A stretch of 63,777 bases of DNA from Limosilactobacillus gorillae (GCF_001293735.1 NZ_BCAH01000010.1:1-63777), one strand, 5' to 3'. Positions 45,679-54,040 are shown, numbered from the stretch's first letter. Made by a program: numbers and translations. Notes: generated from the sequence alone by a model not told the origin.

Positions 45679-46164
45679 ATGAACCATCAGCGTGTAAAAA
45701 AACAGGTTTTTACGGCCCTCATGGTGGCCATTTCGGTTGTAATGGGCCGCTTTTTCCTAATTCCGATTCCTTGGACTCACGGTAATGTTAACCTCTGCGA
45801 CCTCGGAATCATGGTCGCTGCTTTGTTGATAGGACCCTTAGCAGGCGGGATCGTTGGGGGATTGAGCGGGATGATTCTAGACTTGATTTCTGGTTATGCC
45901 GCCTATGCTCCCTTTTCACTGCTTGCCCATGGACTGGAGGGGTTGGTAATCGGTTACCTTCACCAAAAGACTCACAACCGTTACTTAGCTCTTGGTGGGG
46001 GTGTCCTCATGATGGTGGTTGGGTACTTTTTTGCTGACAGTATCTTATACACCATCACCGCGGGGGTACTTGGACTCGGGACTAACCTCTTGCAAGGCCT
46101 GATTGGTGCCGGAATTACACTGGTCGTTATTCCAGCCTTACACCGGGCTATTCGAACTAGTTAA
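45679..46164 (+). CDS. ECF transporter S component, probably vitamin B6
   Basis: A 161-residue protein with five to six helices and the ECF S-component N-terminus QVFTALMVAISVVMGRFFLIPIPWTHGNVNLCDLGIM, whose Ala-rich first helix docks to EcfT. Transcription with a pyridoxal kinase gene suggests pyridoxine/pyridoxal uptake (PdxU or HmpT-like); a thiamine precursor is the alternative, given the kinase superfamily. GGGATG precedes ATG 45679. The energy-coupling module is elsewhere. Confidence 0.82.
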   Translation: MNHQRVKKQVFTALMVAISVVMGRFFLIPIPWTHGNVNLCDLGIMVAALLIGPLAGGIVGGLSGMILDLISGYAAYAPFSLLAHGLEGLVIGYLHQKTHNRYLALGGGVLMMVVGYFFADSILYTITAGVLGLGTNLLQGLIGAGITLVVIPALHRAIRTS

Positions 46165-46198
46165 CAAAATTTTTCCTTCTTTAAAAGGCTGAAGAGTG

Positions 46199-46241
46199 AA
46201 AAAAGTCCTACTAACAATATGCTAGTAGGACTACACTTTTC
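46199..46241. terminator. Bidirectional terminator
   Basis: AGTCCTACTA (46204-46213) pairs with TAGTAGGACT (46223-46232), with A-run before and TTTT after, between the convergent ECF and GNAT genes. Confidence 0.85.
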
Positions 46242-46261
46242 AATTCTCTGTCAAATTACTC

Positions 46262-46738
46262 CTATAAATCTTTAAGGTAAAACCGATCCACGGTTTGATG
46301 AACAGGATGGGTGAGTGGGTCATCAAGCAGCTTGAAGCCCGCTTTCTCGTATATATGAATCGCAGCTTTTAAATTAGTATGGGTTTCAAGATATAGTTGC
46401 TTGAAGCCGGCTTCCTTAGCACCCTGTTCAACCTGATCAAGTATTTGGTAGCTAAGACCGCTTCCCTTAGCGGCGGGAGAAAGGTAAAGCTTTTGTAATT
46501 CTGCTACCCCTTCTGTTTGGGCCAGTTCAGCAAAGCCTGCCCCTCCTAATACTTGATCGTCTTCGTTAACAACTACGTAGTAGCGGCGCTTAGTTCCTTG
46601 ATAAAAGTTAGATAAATGGTCTAGTTCAGGATCAGTATAGGCAGTTCCAGGAAGTGCCAAGCCATGACTTTTTAGTTGCTGGCGGATGATGCCAGCTAGT
46701 GTTTGATCATCCTTTGCTGTAATTAAACGGAATTTCAT
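46262..46738 (-). CDS. GNAT family N-acetyltransferase
   Basis: A 158-residue GNAT protein: YYVVVNEDDQVLGGAGFAEL, LQKLYLSPAAKGSGLSYQILDQVEQGAKEAGF (acetyl-CoA loop) and LETHTNLKAAIHIYEKAGFKLLDDP. GGAGGTTG precedes ATG 46738. Substrate unknown. The 280 bases upstream contain no other gene. Confidence 0.83.
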   Translation of the reverse strand: MKFRLITAKDDQTLAGIIRQQLKSHGLALPGTAYTDPELDHLSNFYQGTKRRYYVVVNEDDQVLGGAGFAELAQTEGVAELQKLYLSPAAKGSGLSYQILDQVEQGAKEAGFKQLYLETHTNLKAAIHIYEKAGFKLLDDPLTHPVHQTVDRFYLKDL

Positions 46739-47020
46739 GGATACAACCTCCTAATTGGGCAGCCTTGAGTACTAGAGAGGCGGAGTCAGAGTAAAGTTGG
46801 TCTTCTAATTGGCTCCCCATAAAATACAGCAATTTTATCATGTCAACCTGTCAAGAAACAGCCCCGTAATCAACAAACCAGCGAGCTAAGAAGCGGGATG
46901 TTAGCCTTTAAACAGTTTTACCATTAACAGACATCGACTTTATTAAGGACTTTTATCACCACCTCTTCTTATTGGGGGTACAATAATGAGCGAAAGTAAA
47001 CCATTTTAGGAGGACTTGTT

Positions 47021-47893
47021 ATGACAATTCAAACGGTAACCTTAAATAACGGTGTCAAGATGCCCCAGTTAGGGATAGGAGTTTGGAAGACCTCCAACCA
47101 GGAGGCCAGAAACACCACGGCCATGGCAATAAAAAACGGCTATACTTTAATTGATACAGCTAAGCAGTATGGTAATGAAGCTGGCGTAGGCCAAGGGATC
47201 CAAGATGGCTTAAAAGTCACGGGGAAATCACGGGAGGACCTTTTTATCACCACGAAGGTCTTTAATGGTGATCAAGGTCACCAGCCAACCCTGGATGCCA
47301 TTGAGGGGCAGTTAGACGCCTTACAAACTGATTATGTCGACTTGCTCTTGATGCACTGGCCGGTTAATGGACTGTACAATGCCACATGGTGGGCAATGGA
47401 GGAAATCTACGCTGCCGGTAAGGCTAAGGCCATTGGAGTCTGCAATTTCAACGTTGAACGGCTTAGTGACCTCCTTGATAACGGGAGTGTGGTTCCGGCA
47501 GTTAATCAAATCGAGTTTAACCCGCGGATTCACCAGCAAGACGTCTTAAGTTTATGCCAAGAAAATAAGATCCAGGTTGAAGCCTGGTCACCGCTGGGTG
47601 GGGGCGCTGCTTTGTCAAACCAAGCCATCCAACAAATTGCAGACCAACACCATAAAACAGTTGCTCAAGTGATTTTACGCTGGGAAATCCAGCAGGGGAT
47701 CGTTGTTATCCCTAAATCGGTTCATGAAGAACGGATTATTGCCAACAAGGATGTTTTTGACTTTTCCTTAACGGATGAAGAGATGGTGATCATTTCTAGT
47801 CTTAACACCGAGGAGCACACTATTTGGTACGATAAATTTAAGTGGTCGGGAAACCCAGATGGAGTTGACGACTACATCGATCACCGCAATTAA
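47021..47893 (+). CDS. Aldo/keto reductase
   Basis: A 290-residue AKR with the catalytic tetrad Asp45, Tyr50, Lys79 and His112 (LLMHWPV). NADPH site residues lie in IPKSVHEERI near the C-terminus. It is of the 2,5-diketo-gluconate reductase/YvgN branch that reduces aldehydes such as methylglyoxal. TAGGAGGA precedes ATG 47021, with a TACAAT -10 box near 46979. It is monocistronic with its own terminator. Confidence 0.9.
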   Translation: MTIQTVTLNNGVKMPQLGIGVWKTSNQEARNTTAMAIKNGYTLIDTAKQYGNEAGVGQGIQDGLKVTGKSREDLFITTKVFNGDQGHQPTLDAIEGQLDALQTDYVDLLLMHWPVNGLYNATWWAMEEIYAAGKAKAIGVCNFNVERLSDLLDNGSVVPAVNQIEFNPRIHQQDVLSLCQENKIQVEAWSPLGGGAALSNQAIQQIADQHHKTVAQVILRWEIQQGIVVIPKSVHEERIIANKDVFDFSLTDEEMVIISSLNTEEHTIWYDKFKWSGNPDGVDDYIDHRN

Positions 47894-47897
47894 TCAG

Positions 47898-47926
47898 AAA
47901 GCACCCTAATCAGGTGCTTTTTTTAC
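47898..47926. terminator. Terminator of the aldo/keto reductase gene
   Basis: AAAGCACC (47898-47905) with GGTGCTTT (47913-47920), a 7-nt loop and a following T-run of seven. Confidence 0.88.
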
Positions 47927-48867
47927 AATAAAATGGTGACACCAATCCCAATTAGTAGGCCAACAGGAATTAGTATTCGATGCATGATTGTAAAAGCCCC
48001 AAGCTCACGAATTAAGGCATTCACACTAAAGGTGAGGTAAGGAGTGTGGACAGCCACGCCCTGACAGTCAATTCGTTCCTTACGAGCATAGATTAATGCT
48101 CGTAAGAGATGATAGTCGCTGGTTACTAAGATAACTTGGTCAAAAGGACGCAAGAATTGTTGAACCTTTTCTATATTGGTAGCTGTGTTGGTTGAACAAG
48201 ACTCTATTAGTACGGATTTCTTTGGGACACCATGTTCAATTGCGAAGCGGGCCATAGCAACTGCTTCTGGTACAGGTTCATCAATGCCTTGCCCGCCAGA
48301 CATTACCAAGGTTGCATTAGGAAATTGTCGATAAAGAGCAACGCCCCGCTTTAAACGTCTAACTAAAACTGGTCCTGGTTGGCCCTTGATTAAACCTGCT
48401 CCTAAAATTACGATTTTCGTTGGGGAGGTGTGGGGAGGAAGGGCATTTAGGAGGCTTGCTAACAGATAACCATCAATCAGGATTGCGACATAACCGTATA
48501 CCGTTAGCATTACTTTGACTATTATTAGCGGCTGCGTAAGCATTTGTAACCATAAAAAGGGAACCATGAGGGCGAAGGCCATCACCAAAAAACCGCCCAC
48601 CAAAAAAAAGAGACTCTTAACACCAATTCCTACGTGCTTTGTCAGCCAGTAGCCGTCATAGGTTAAAACTTCACCGATAAGTCCCAGCGGGATGACAATC
48701 AAAAAGATGATTAGAGCCAGCCAGGAAACGGGGAGGAGGGTGGTGAGTACAAGGAGGCTAAGTAGGGGGAAAAGGCCACTTAAAATCGTTCGGCGGTCAG
48801 TTAAATTGATAATCACTCCCGCTAGCATCCCTAAGATTGAAATTAAAAGCGTTATCATTAATACCAA
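47923..48867 (-). CDS. YdcF-type (DUF218) membrane protein
   Basis: A 314-residue protein with four or five N-terminal helices and a C-terminal DUF218 domain: VILGAGLIKGQPGPVLVRRL, VMSGGQGIDEPVPEA, ESCSTNTATNIE and VTSDYHLLRALIYARKE. The family includes SanA-like envelope proteins; the biochemical role is not known. TTG 48867 is used because GGGAGG precedes it; the longer frame would start upstream of a -10 box (TATAAT, minus strand 48903-48908), so could not be transcribed. Confidence 0.78.
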   Translation of the reverse strand: MVLMITLLISILGMLAGVIINLTDRRTILSGLFPLLSLLVLTTLLPVSWLALIIFLIVIPLGLIGEVLTYDGYWLTKHVGIGVKSLFFLVGGFLVMAFALMVPFLWLQMLTQPLIIVKVMLTVYGYVAILIDGYLLASLLNALPPHTSPTKIVILGAGLIKGQPGPVLVRRLKRGVALYRQFPNATLVMSGGQGIDEPVPEAVAMARFAIEHGVPKKSVLIESCSTNTATNIEKVQQFLRPFDQVILVTSDYHLLRALIYARKERIDCQGVAVHTPYLTFSVNALIRELGAFTIMHRILIPVGLLIGIGVTILL

Positions 48868-48962
48868 TGTCGTTTTTGCCTCCCTTAGTGTTATACTAAC
48901 AATATTATAGCGAAAATCAGAAAGCACGTGTACTTACCAAAAACGAAGGAGGCCACTATTCC

Positions 48963-49496
48963 ATGATTAACTACCGGTTAGCCACCAAAGAAGATCTCCC
49001 GTAGATTATTGCTTTTTATAAAGAGGCTTGTGACCATCAGCATTATGATCAATACGGTCCCGATTGGACCTGGGGGGTATACCCAAGCGAAGAGTCACTT
49101 AAACAGAGCTTAAACGACCTCTTCGTATGCGCTTTTGATGAAGACGGGTCTCTACTAGGAGCCGGTATCCTCTCAAAGGGTGAAGATGAAGATCCGGACT
49201 ACCCACGTGATGCCTGGCAAATTTTAGCTGCGGATGAGCAAATCGCCATTTTACACTTACTGGCTGTAGGACCTAATGCCCGGGGTAAGGGGGTAGCCAG
49301 TGGATTATTAAGAGAACTTAAAAGGGTCGCAAAAGAACATGGTAGTAAGGTTATCCATTTGGATGTTATTGAGGGAAACCTACCAGCGGATGCACTTTAC
49401 CAAAAGAATGGCTATCAATTAGTCAGGCAAGTCGTTATTGATTATGAGGACGTTGGCCGCCAGAAAGCCAATCTGTACGAACTAGGATTAGATTAA
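48963..49496 (+). pseudogene. GNAT acetyltransferase broken by nonsense codon
   Basis: ATG 48963, with AGGAGG upstream, opens a GNAT frame interrupted at codon 14 by TAG (49002-49004). The context LPxIIAFYKEA implies an original CAG Gln. The frame then stays open to 49496, with acetyl-CoA motif LAVGPNARGKGVASGLLREL and ALYQKNGYQLV. No usable start follows the stop, so the gene is probably dead unless suppressed. A single C-to-T change would explain it, and all other codons look intact, hence recent loss. Confidence 0.85.
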
Positions 49497-49678
49497 GAAT
49501 TTATATAACTTTATTTACAACACCTTCAATGTGCCATTATGAGACACATTGAAGGTAATTTTTTGAAAAAGAAATTGATATATTGCATGGTTATCAAGAA
49601 CATTAGTTATATCATTAACTAAGCAACACTGACAGGTTCATTCAGCTACTAGTTAGTGATAAAAATGGAGGCGCTGTG
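49497..49678. other. Intergenic region before the mini-protein
   Basis: About 180 AT-rich bases. A repeat-like pair TTCAATGTG / CACATTGAAGG at about 49527-49554 forms a hairpin (ACACCTTCAATGTG with CACATTGAAGGTAA) that may terminate the disrupted gene; T-run ATTTTTTG follows. Confidence 0.6.
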
Positions 49679-49792
49679 ATGTTAATTCATAAGTTATCTA
49701 AAATGCTAGTTAAAAAGGTAGCTAAGAAGCTAGCTGTAATGCTAATTAAGAGATTAAAAGAGAAAAATAGTCACCAAAGGATAAGTCATTGA
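49679..49792 (+). CDS. Cationic amphipathic 37-residue mini-protein
   Basis: ATG 49679 preceded by GGAGG (49667-49671) opens a 37-codon frame. Eleven Lys/Arg against one acidic residue, spaced every three to four positions between Leu/Ile/Val/Met, make a strongly amphipathic helix across about residues 2-28, then a His/Ser-rich tail. It has no Cys, no double-Gly leader and no export signal. Such peptides resemble leaderless bacteriocins, phenol-soluble-modulin-like peptides or type I toxins. Function is unknown. A palindrome follows at 49824-49853. Confidence 0.6.
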   Translation: MLIHKLSKMLVKKVAKKLAVMLIKRLKEKNSHQRISH

Positions 49793-49823
49793 GAGCCCAG
49801 TTTGCCAGGGGTTTTGCTCTCCT

Positions 49824-49853
49824 ATGTCATTAAAACTATAATTTTAATGACAT
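49824..49853. repeat. Perfect 12-bp inverted repeat
   Basis: ATGTCATTAAAA (49824-49835) and TTTTAATGACAT (49842-49853) around a 6-nt loop, beyond the mini-protein. Low GC and no clear T-run make an operator as likely as a terminator. Confidence 0.6.
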
Positions 49854-49916
49854 GTAAATCCGAGTACAAAAGTACCCCATTACACTAGACTGTCTATATT
49901 TACCTTTAAGCACTAA

Positions 49917-49972
49917 TAAATACTACTTTATTACTTGTAACATTTAAATACTACTTTATTACTTGTAACATT
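49917..49972. repeat. 28-bp perfect tandem duplication
   Basis: Unit beginning TAAATACTACTTTATTACTT and ending GTAACATT occurs at 49917-49944 and 49945-49972 without mismatch. Non-coding, AT-rich, between the mini-protein and the acetyltransferase genes; a recent slippage product. Confidence 0.9.
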
Positions 49973-50094
49973 GCAGTATCCCCGTCAATAGATGCGCCTA
50001 GAGATTAAAATGGTTGTTAAAGCAGAAACACCCAGCTCAGCAAAGATTGCTTAACTAGGTGTTTCTGTCTAGATTGTTTTTAGCGCGGTGATGA

Positions 50095-50685
50095 TTATCC
50101 CTTTGTCTGAATCCCGCGGATAACCCGACATGGGTTTCCAGCGGCAATCACGTTCGCAGGGATATTTTTAGTGACAACACTGCCAGCACCGACGATTGAA
50201 TTTTCACCGATCGTGACGCCAGATAAGACAATTACGCCCCCACCAAGCCAGACGTTATTATTGATGTGAATCGGCTTAGCGTATACTTGGTGGTTAGCCC
50301 GTTCAACAGGGTCTTCGGCGTGGTTAGCACAGTACAGACCAACCTTAGGGCCGATATAAACATGATTACCGATTGTAACTTCGTTGCAGTCTAAGATTAC
50401 CATATCGTGGTTAATATAGATATCACTACCAAGTGAGATATTAAGACCTAACTCACACATGAAGTTGGACTCAATATAGTTATTGTCGCCCATCTTATTA
50501 AAGAGTTTTTTCAAAATAGCTTGGTCGTATTTACTTTCAGAATTAACCAGGAAATTATAACGGCGACACTCTTTAATTGCGTGATTACGAGCGGCTTCCA
50601 CAAGAGGGTCAACATCGTTGTATAGTTGTCCAGTATTGGTAATACTTTGAACCTGCTTTGTGTCAAATTTTACTTCTTCACCCAT
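50095..50685 (-). CDS. Maltose/galactoside O-acetyltransferase family
   Basis: A 196-residue left-handed beta-helix enzyme with hexapeptide repeats (about 75-180), catalytic His in CANHAEDPVER and the trimer-capping SVVTKNIPANVIAAGNPCRVIR end. It transfers acetyl from acetyl-CoA to a sugar hydroxyl. The N-terminal extension is a little longer than in Maa/LacA. GGAGGAAAG precedes ATG 50685. It lies head to head with a related gene at 50823 with a 137-base promoter region between. Confidence 0.87.
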   Translation of the reverse strand: MGEEVKFDTKQVQSITNTGQLYNDVDPLVEAARNHAIKECRRYNFLVNSESKYDQAILKKLFNKMGDNNYIESNFMCELGLNISLGSDIYINHDMVILDCNEVTIGNHVYIGPKVGLYCANHAEDPVERANHQVYAKPIHINNNVWLGGGVIVLSGVTIGENSIVGAGSVVTKNIPANVIAAGNPCRVIRGIQTKG

Positions 50686-50822
50686 ATTCTTTCCTCCATT
50701 TAGGCATTAGGCAATTGTTATTCAGCCTAATTATACCAGCGATGAATGCGCTTGCGCAAAGTCATCTCCGTTCGGTATAATCGGTATAATTAGTAAGTAA
50801 CAAACCTGAAAGGACCAATACA

Positions 50823-51440
50823 ATGAATGCAAAAGACCTTCAGCACAGTGGTGACCTCTACTTTCCAGGTGATCCAGAAATTACCAAGGCCCAAGTAGCA
50901 GCTCAGGAATTACTATACGATTTCAATCAAACGCGCCCTGGCGAAGCGGTTAAGCGTCAAAAGCTATTGCAAAAGATGTTTGCTGAGATCGGTGAACATA
51001 GCTACATTGAACCACCCCTACATGCTAATTTTGGCGCTAAATTCGCCCACTTTGGTGACCACGTTTATGCTAATTACAACCTAACAATGGTTGACGATAC
51101 TGCTATTTACATTGGTGATCGGACTTTGGTTGGTCCCAACGTAATTTTAGCCGCCGGTACCCATCCAGTTGCCCCCGAGTTGCGGGCTAGGGAAATGCAA
51201 TACAACCTCCCCATCCATATCGGTAAAAATTGCTGGATTGGCGCCGGTTCAATCGTTATGCCGGGAATTACGATTGGCGATAACACCGTGGTGGGTGCAG
51301 GATCACTAGTCACTAAGGACATCCCCGCCAACGTGGTTGCTTATGGCTCCCCAGCTAAGGTAATTCGGGAAATCAACGATTATGATTATGATCGAAAGTA
51401 TTACCACCAGAAGCATAGAATCAACTCTACCTTCTTTTGA
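50823..51440 (+). CDS. Sugar O-acetyltransferase (maltose type), paralogue
   Basis: A 205-residue protein of the same family as its divergent neighbour. It has the N-terminal GDLYFPGDPEITKAQVAAQELLYDFNQ typical of Maa, catalytic His in AAGTHPVAPELR, hexapeptide repeats and SLVTKDIPANVVAYGSPAKVIREI. GAAAGGACC precedes ATG 50823; TATAAT boxes lie at about 50776-50792. The two proteins differ enough to have been duplicated long ago. Confidence 0.87.
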   Translation: MNAKDLQHSGDLYFPGDPEITKAQVAAQELLYDFNQTRPGEAVKRQKLLQKMFAEIGEHSYIEPPLHANFGAKFAHFGDHVYANYNLTMVDDTAIYIGDRTLVGPNVILAAGTHPVAPELRAREMQYNLPIHIGKNCWIGAGSIVMPGITIGDNTVVGAGSLVTKDIPANVVAYGSPAKVIREINDYDYDRKYYHQKHRINSTFF

Positions 51441-51538
51441 TTAGTCAGTCATCCCCCTCCTCCCCTAAGCTATGATAGTTTAGAGCCCAGACCTAACGGA
51501 CACCTATTTATTCCACCTACGACGCTTCTAAATAAAAA

Positions 51539-51577
51539 GCGCCCAATTGGTATCCAAACCAATGAGCGCTAAAACCT
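51539..51577 (-). terminator. Terminator of the toxin transcript
   Basis: On the minus strand AGCGCTCATTGGT pairs with ACCAATTGGGCGCT (51539-51571), followed by TTTTTATTT, 7 bases after the small toxin ORF stop. Confidence 0.8.
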
Positions 51578-51664
51578 CTACTTGATTAACTCAAGCAGGG
51601 CTTTAATTATTCTTTTAACGTGCTTACTAGGCACGAAAATGATAAGTACACACCAGTGGAGCAT
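51578..51664 (-). CDS. Putative type I toxin peptide (28 residues)
   Basis: ATG (51662-51664) is preceded at 8 bases by a perfect AAAGGAGG and opens 28 codons ending TAG. The product has a hydrophobic N-terminal half (LHWCVLIIFVP) and a cationic helix, ending ...ALLELIK. The ribosome site lies in a small hairpin GGAG-GTAA-CTCC, which would dampen translation. Within the ORF, bases 51637-51651 are complementary to the 5' end of a divergent small RNA. Together with its terminator and promoter this is a type I toxin-antitoxin layout, though the peptide lacks the Fst signature. Confidence 0.62.
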   Translation of the reverse strand: MLHWCVLIIFVPSKHVKRIIKALLELIK

Positions 51665-51724
51665 CGGAGTTACCTCCTTTCCGCACTAGTCGGGTTTTCT
51701 ACGCCCGCATAAGTGTGCTTTTTC

Positions 51725-51754
51725 ATTGTATCACAGACAGTCGAGTGATATAAT
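51725..51754. promoter_or_regulatory. Overlapping divergent promoters of toxin and sRNA
   Basis: On the plus strand TTGTAT (51726-51731), 17 bases, TATAAT (51749-51754) for the sRNA. On the minus strand TACAAT (51725-51730) is the -10 of the toxin, with a weak -35 TTATAT at 51748-51753. The -35 of one overlaps the -10 of the other, so polymerase must choose. Confidence 0.6.
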
Positions 51755-51760
51755 ACAGTT

Positions 51761-51842
51761 AAATGATAAGTACACCGTGTGCTGTTGGTGCTTTCTAGCC
51801 AACAAGACCGGTCCCGGGTGCCCCTTTAGGCACCCTTTTTTT
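51761..51842 (+). ncRNA. Candidate antitoxin small RNA (about 80 nt)
   Basis: Transcription from the plus-strand promoter would give an RNA beginning near 51761 and ending at the T-run 51835-51842 of a hairpin GGGTGCC / GGCACCC (51817-51823 with 51829-51835). A second hairpin GTTGG/CCAAC lies in the middle. Its 5' end AAATGATAAGTACAC (51761-51775) repeats 51637-51651, so it can base-pair over 15 nt with the toxin mRNA inside the coding region. No protein reading frame is present. Confidence 0.65.
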
Positions 51843-52008
51843 GTGCCCTTATAATGATTGATATGCTAACGGATCACCATCCTTAGCTTACGTTAATTTA
51901 TCACGTTCCGAGTACAAAAAGGTATTTGAAGATATTCAAACGCTAAAAAGGGTTCCAATGAGGGACCTTTTTACTTTAACCAGTATTTGTTAATTTGATT
52001 TCTCGTGA
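51843..52008. other. Intergenic region after the sRNA
   Basis: No gene is seen. TTGAAGATATTC-type short palindrome near 51926-51938. A weak hairpin AAAGGG(T)...(GA)CCTTT at 51947-51972 may end the racemase transcript (minus strand). Confidence 0.35.
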
Positions 52009-52773
52009 TTAAAGGTACCCATAGTAAGGCTGTTGGCACAATGATTGGTGTAGCCAATTAATCAAAGTAATAAAATCAAAAACCGGTAGGCCAATACTTG
52101 CCTGAATTGACGCCGCATACGGTGGAAGGTCGCTACACTCTAATAAGATTGCCCCGATCTCCGGATGGTCTTTCACCACTTCCTGCGTCCTTCGAATCAA
52201 GGCCCTTTGTAAGGCACCATTATCCAGGGATGTTTCTCCATAGCGAATGGCATGAAACTCCGGTAGGCTACCAATATCAACAAAGATTACATTATTAGAC
52301 TTGGCGTTGACGTTTTCTAACAGCGCTGGTGTTGCTCCCTTAATATCGGCTACTAGTACCGCAACCTTCTGATCAACACGTAAGCTAACGGAGATTAGCG
52401 GAAGTTGTGCCAGACTAGACATCACTACTGGGATATTAACAGCTGCTTGCACCTGGTGCTGGAAATTCGCAAAGTACCCACAGGCCCCCACAATTGCCCG
52501 CACACCCCGAGCCTCCAATTTTCTAGCCGCCTCCACAATCTGTTCAACGGCTCTTAAGTCGGCCTCAAAGAGTTGCTCAATTTCAAGGTCTATCACTTCA
52601 TAATCAACTGGAAAAGCAAAGGTGGTCGCATTAGCTACGTTACCTGGAAGTTTAGGGTAAATTAAGTTAATGGCGATGATGCCAATCGCATTTCCCGCTA
52701 TTGGACTGGCAGTCGGGGAAATAGTCCCCGCTAAATCTACTGGGCTTCCCAAGTAATAACTTAACCGTTGCAT
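52009..52773 (-). CDS. Aspartate/glutamate racemase family protein
   Basis: A 254-residue Asp/Glu/hydantoin racemase-fold protein. The two catalytic-type Cys lie in VGACGYFANF and LLECSDLPPYA, as in PLP-independent racemases. The substrate is probably an amino acid or aryl-malonate-like acid. ATG 52773 follows GGAGGAGG, and the gene overlaps the opine dehydrogenase end by 13 bases, so the two belong to one operon, likely for an amino-acid conjugate (opine) or D-amino acid. Confidence 0.8.
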   Translation of the reverse strand: MQRLSYYLGSPVDLAGTISPTASPIAGNAIGIIAINLIYPKLPGNVANATTFAFPVDYEVIDLEIEQLFEADLRAVEQIVEAARKLEARGVRAIVGACGYFANFQHQVQAAVNIPVVMSSLAQLPLISVSLRVDQKVAVLVADIKGATPALLENVNAKSNNVIFVDIGSLPEFHAIRYGETSLDNGALQRALIRRTQEVVKDHPEIGAILLECSDLPPYAASIQASIGLPVFDFITLINWLHQSLCQQPYYGYL

Positions 52774-54040
52774 TCGTCCTCCTCCTTATAGTTGCCGTTT
52801 TCAAGGTAGTCCAGTAGGTCAGCCTGGTTAAGGTGGCCAATCCCTAGCTCTTCAAGGGAGACCCCGGTCTCATAAAAATCGGTTCCCACCATAGCTGACC
52901 CCAGGGTGATAATGCTGTCAATCACCGGAGTGGCGACGCCGAATTTTTTACCCAATTCGTGATAGATATGGCAACCAACTGGAATATCCTCGGTTACATA
53001 ACGGTCCTGAATACTAAACGGTCCGGTCCCAAAGGCCATTGGGAATTGATCATCAAAGGGAGCACAAGCACCATCCCCCATGTACTCCGGCCCCAAAATA
53101 TTAGACCGGGAGAAAAAGGTATCCTTTGGGTAGCGGGCAATATCAACACCGATCGTTTTGGCTAACTTAATCTCCTCTTGATAAAAGGCATATTGGACCT
53201 CGGAAACCGATTCGGTATAAACGTGGGAGTAAATTGGACCTCGGAAACCGATTCGGTATAAACGTGGGAGTAAATTGAAAAGTCGCTCTTGTCATTACCA
53301 CCAAAAACGCGACCGTAGTTTTCCATTACGGCGGCTCCTAAAATGGTTCCCGGGCAATGTAAAGTTGGGTTGACGTTGCTAAACCCAATATCTAGCACGG
53401 TTTTACCGCCAACGGGACCATCACCAAAGGTCACCGAATCGAAGCAGCCAATGTGCTCAGTACTCTTTAAAAAGGTCTCCTGATCCGTTGACGGCAAGGC
53501 GGCTCCCCGCAAGGAGATTGCCCGGTAACGGAAAAAGACCCGCTTGAGATCAATCCCAGCCTCTTTGACGATCCGAGTCCCATATGGTGCACTTGACCAG
53601 CCTCCGATAACCACGTTAACGTCGGGACGAGTCTCACGAAGCACCTTACGTAAGCGCAGACTCCCAAAGTTATCGGGGATGATATGAATAATCTGACCAT
53701 CCTCTAAGAGGGGTGCTAATCGTTTAAAAAAGGTTTGATGGCCTACCGACGGAACCGTAACCAGGATGATCTGTGCTCCATTAACGACCTCTTCTAAGTT
53801 ATCTGAAACTAAATCAAATTTAGCCACTCCACTCCGCTTGAAGTTGTACTTACCATACTCGAATCCCTGAATTTCAATTCCTGACTTATCCAAATCCTTG
53901 AGTGACTGAGGTGCAAACTCCGGTAGGTCAAATAGACGCACCTGGTTTCCTGCGAGTTTACAATCAGCTGCTACTGAGCGTCCAACGGCCCCGGCTCCTA
54001 AAACCGCAATCGTATAGTCTGCTAAGTGTTGTTCCGCCAT
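52761..54040 (-). pseudogene. Opine/octopine dehydrogenase, frameshifted by tandem duplication
   Basis: An NAD/NADP octopine/nopaline dehydrogenase-type gene (Rossmann AVLGAGAVGRSVAADC near the N-terminus, then TVPSVGHQTFF, GGWSSAPYGTR). It is intact except for a perfect 41-bp tandem duplication at 53192-53273, which is not a multiple of three. Translation from ATG 54040 is sent out of frame and stops at 53162; the rest (QYAFYQEEIKLAKTIG... to the stop at 52761) is still readable. Loss of one copy would restore a protein of about 410 residues. The start is preceded by GGAGG. It is first in the operon with the racemase. Confidence 0.87.
53192..53273. repeat. 41-bp perfect tandem duplication in the dehydrogenase
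   Basis: Two identical units (53192-53232 and 53233-53273) plus 4 more matching bases after the second. The units begin ATTGGACCTCGGAAACC. It sits inside coding sequence and creates a frameshift. Confidence 0.95.

Noticed and set aside
49917-49972. Possible CRISPR repeats
   Set aside because: Only two units directly abutting with no spacer; a simple tandem duplication.
51578-51664. Assignment of the toxin peptide to the Fst family
   Set aside because: The AP-x-x-VG and C-terminal W-L pattern of Fst proteins is missing and the antisense RNA is divergent, not convergent.
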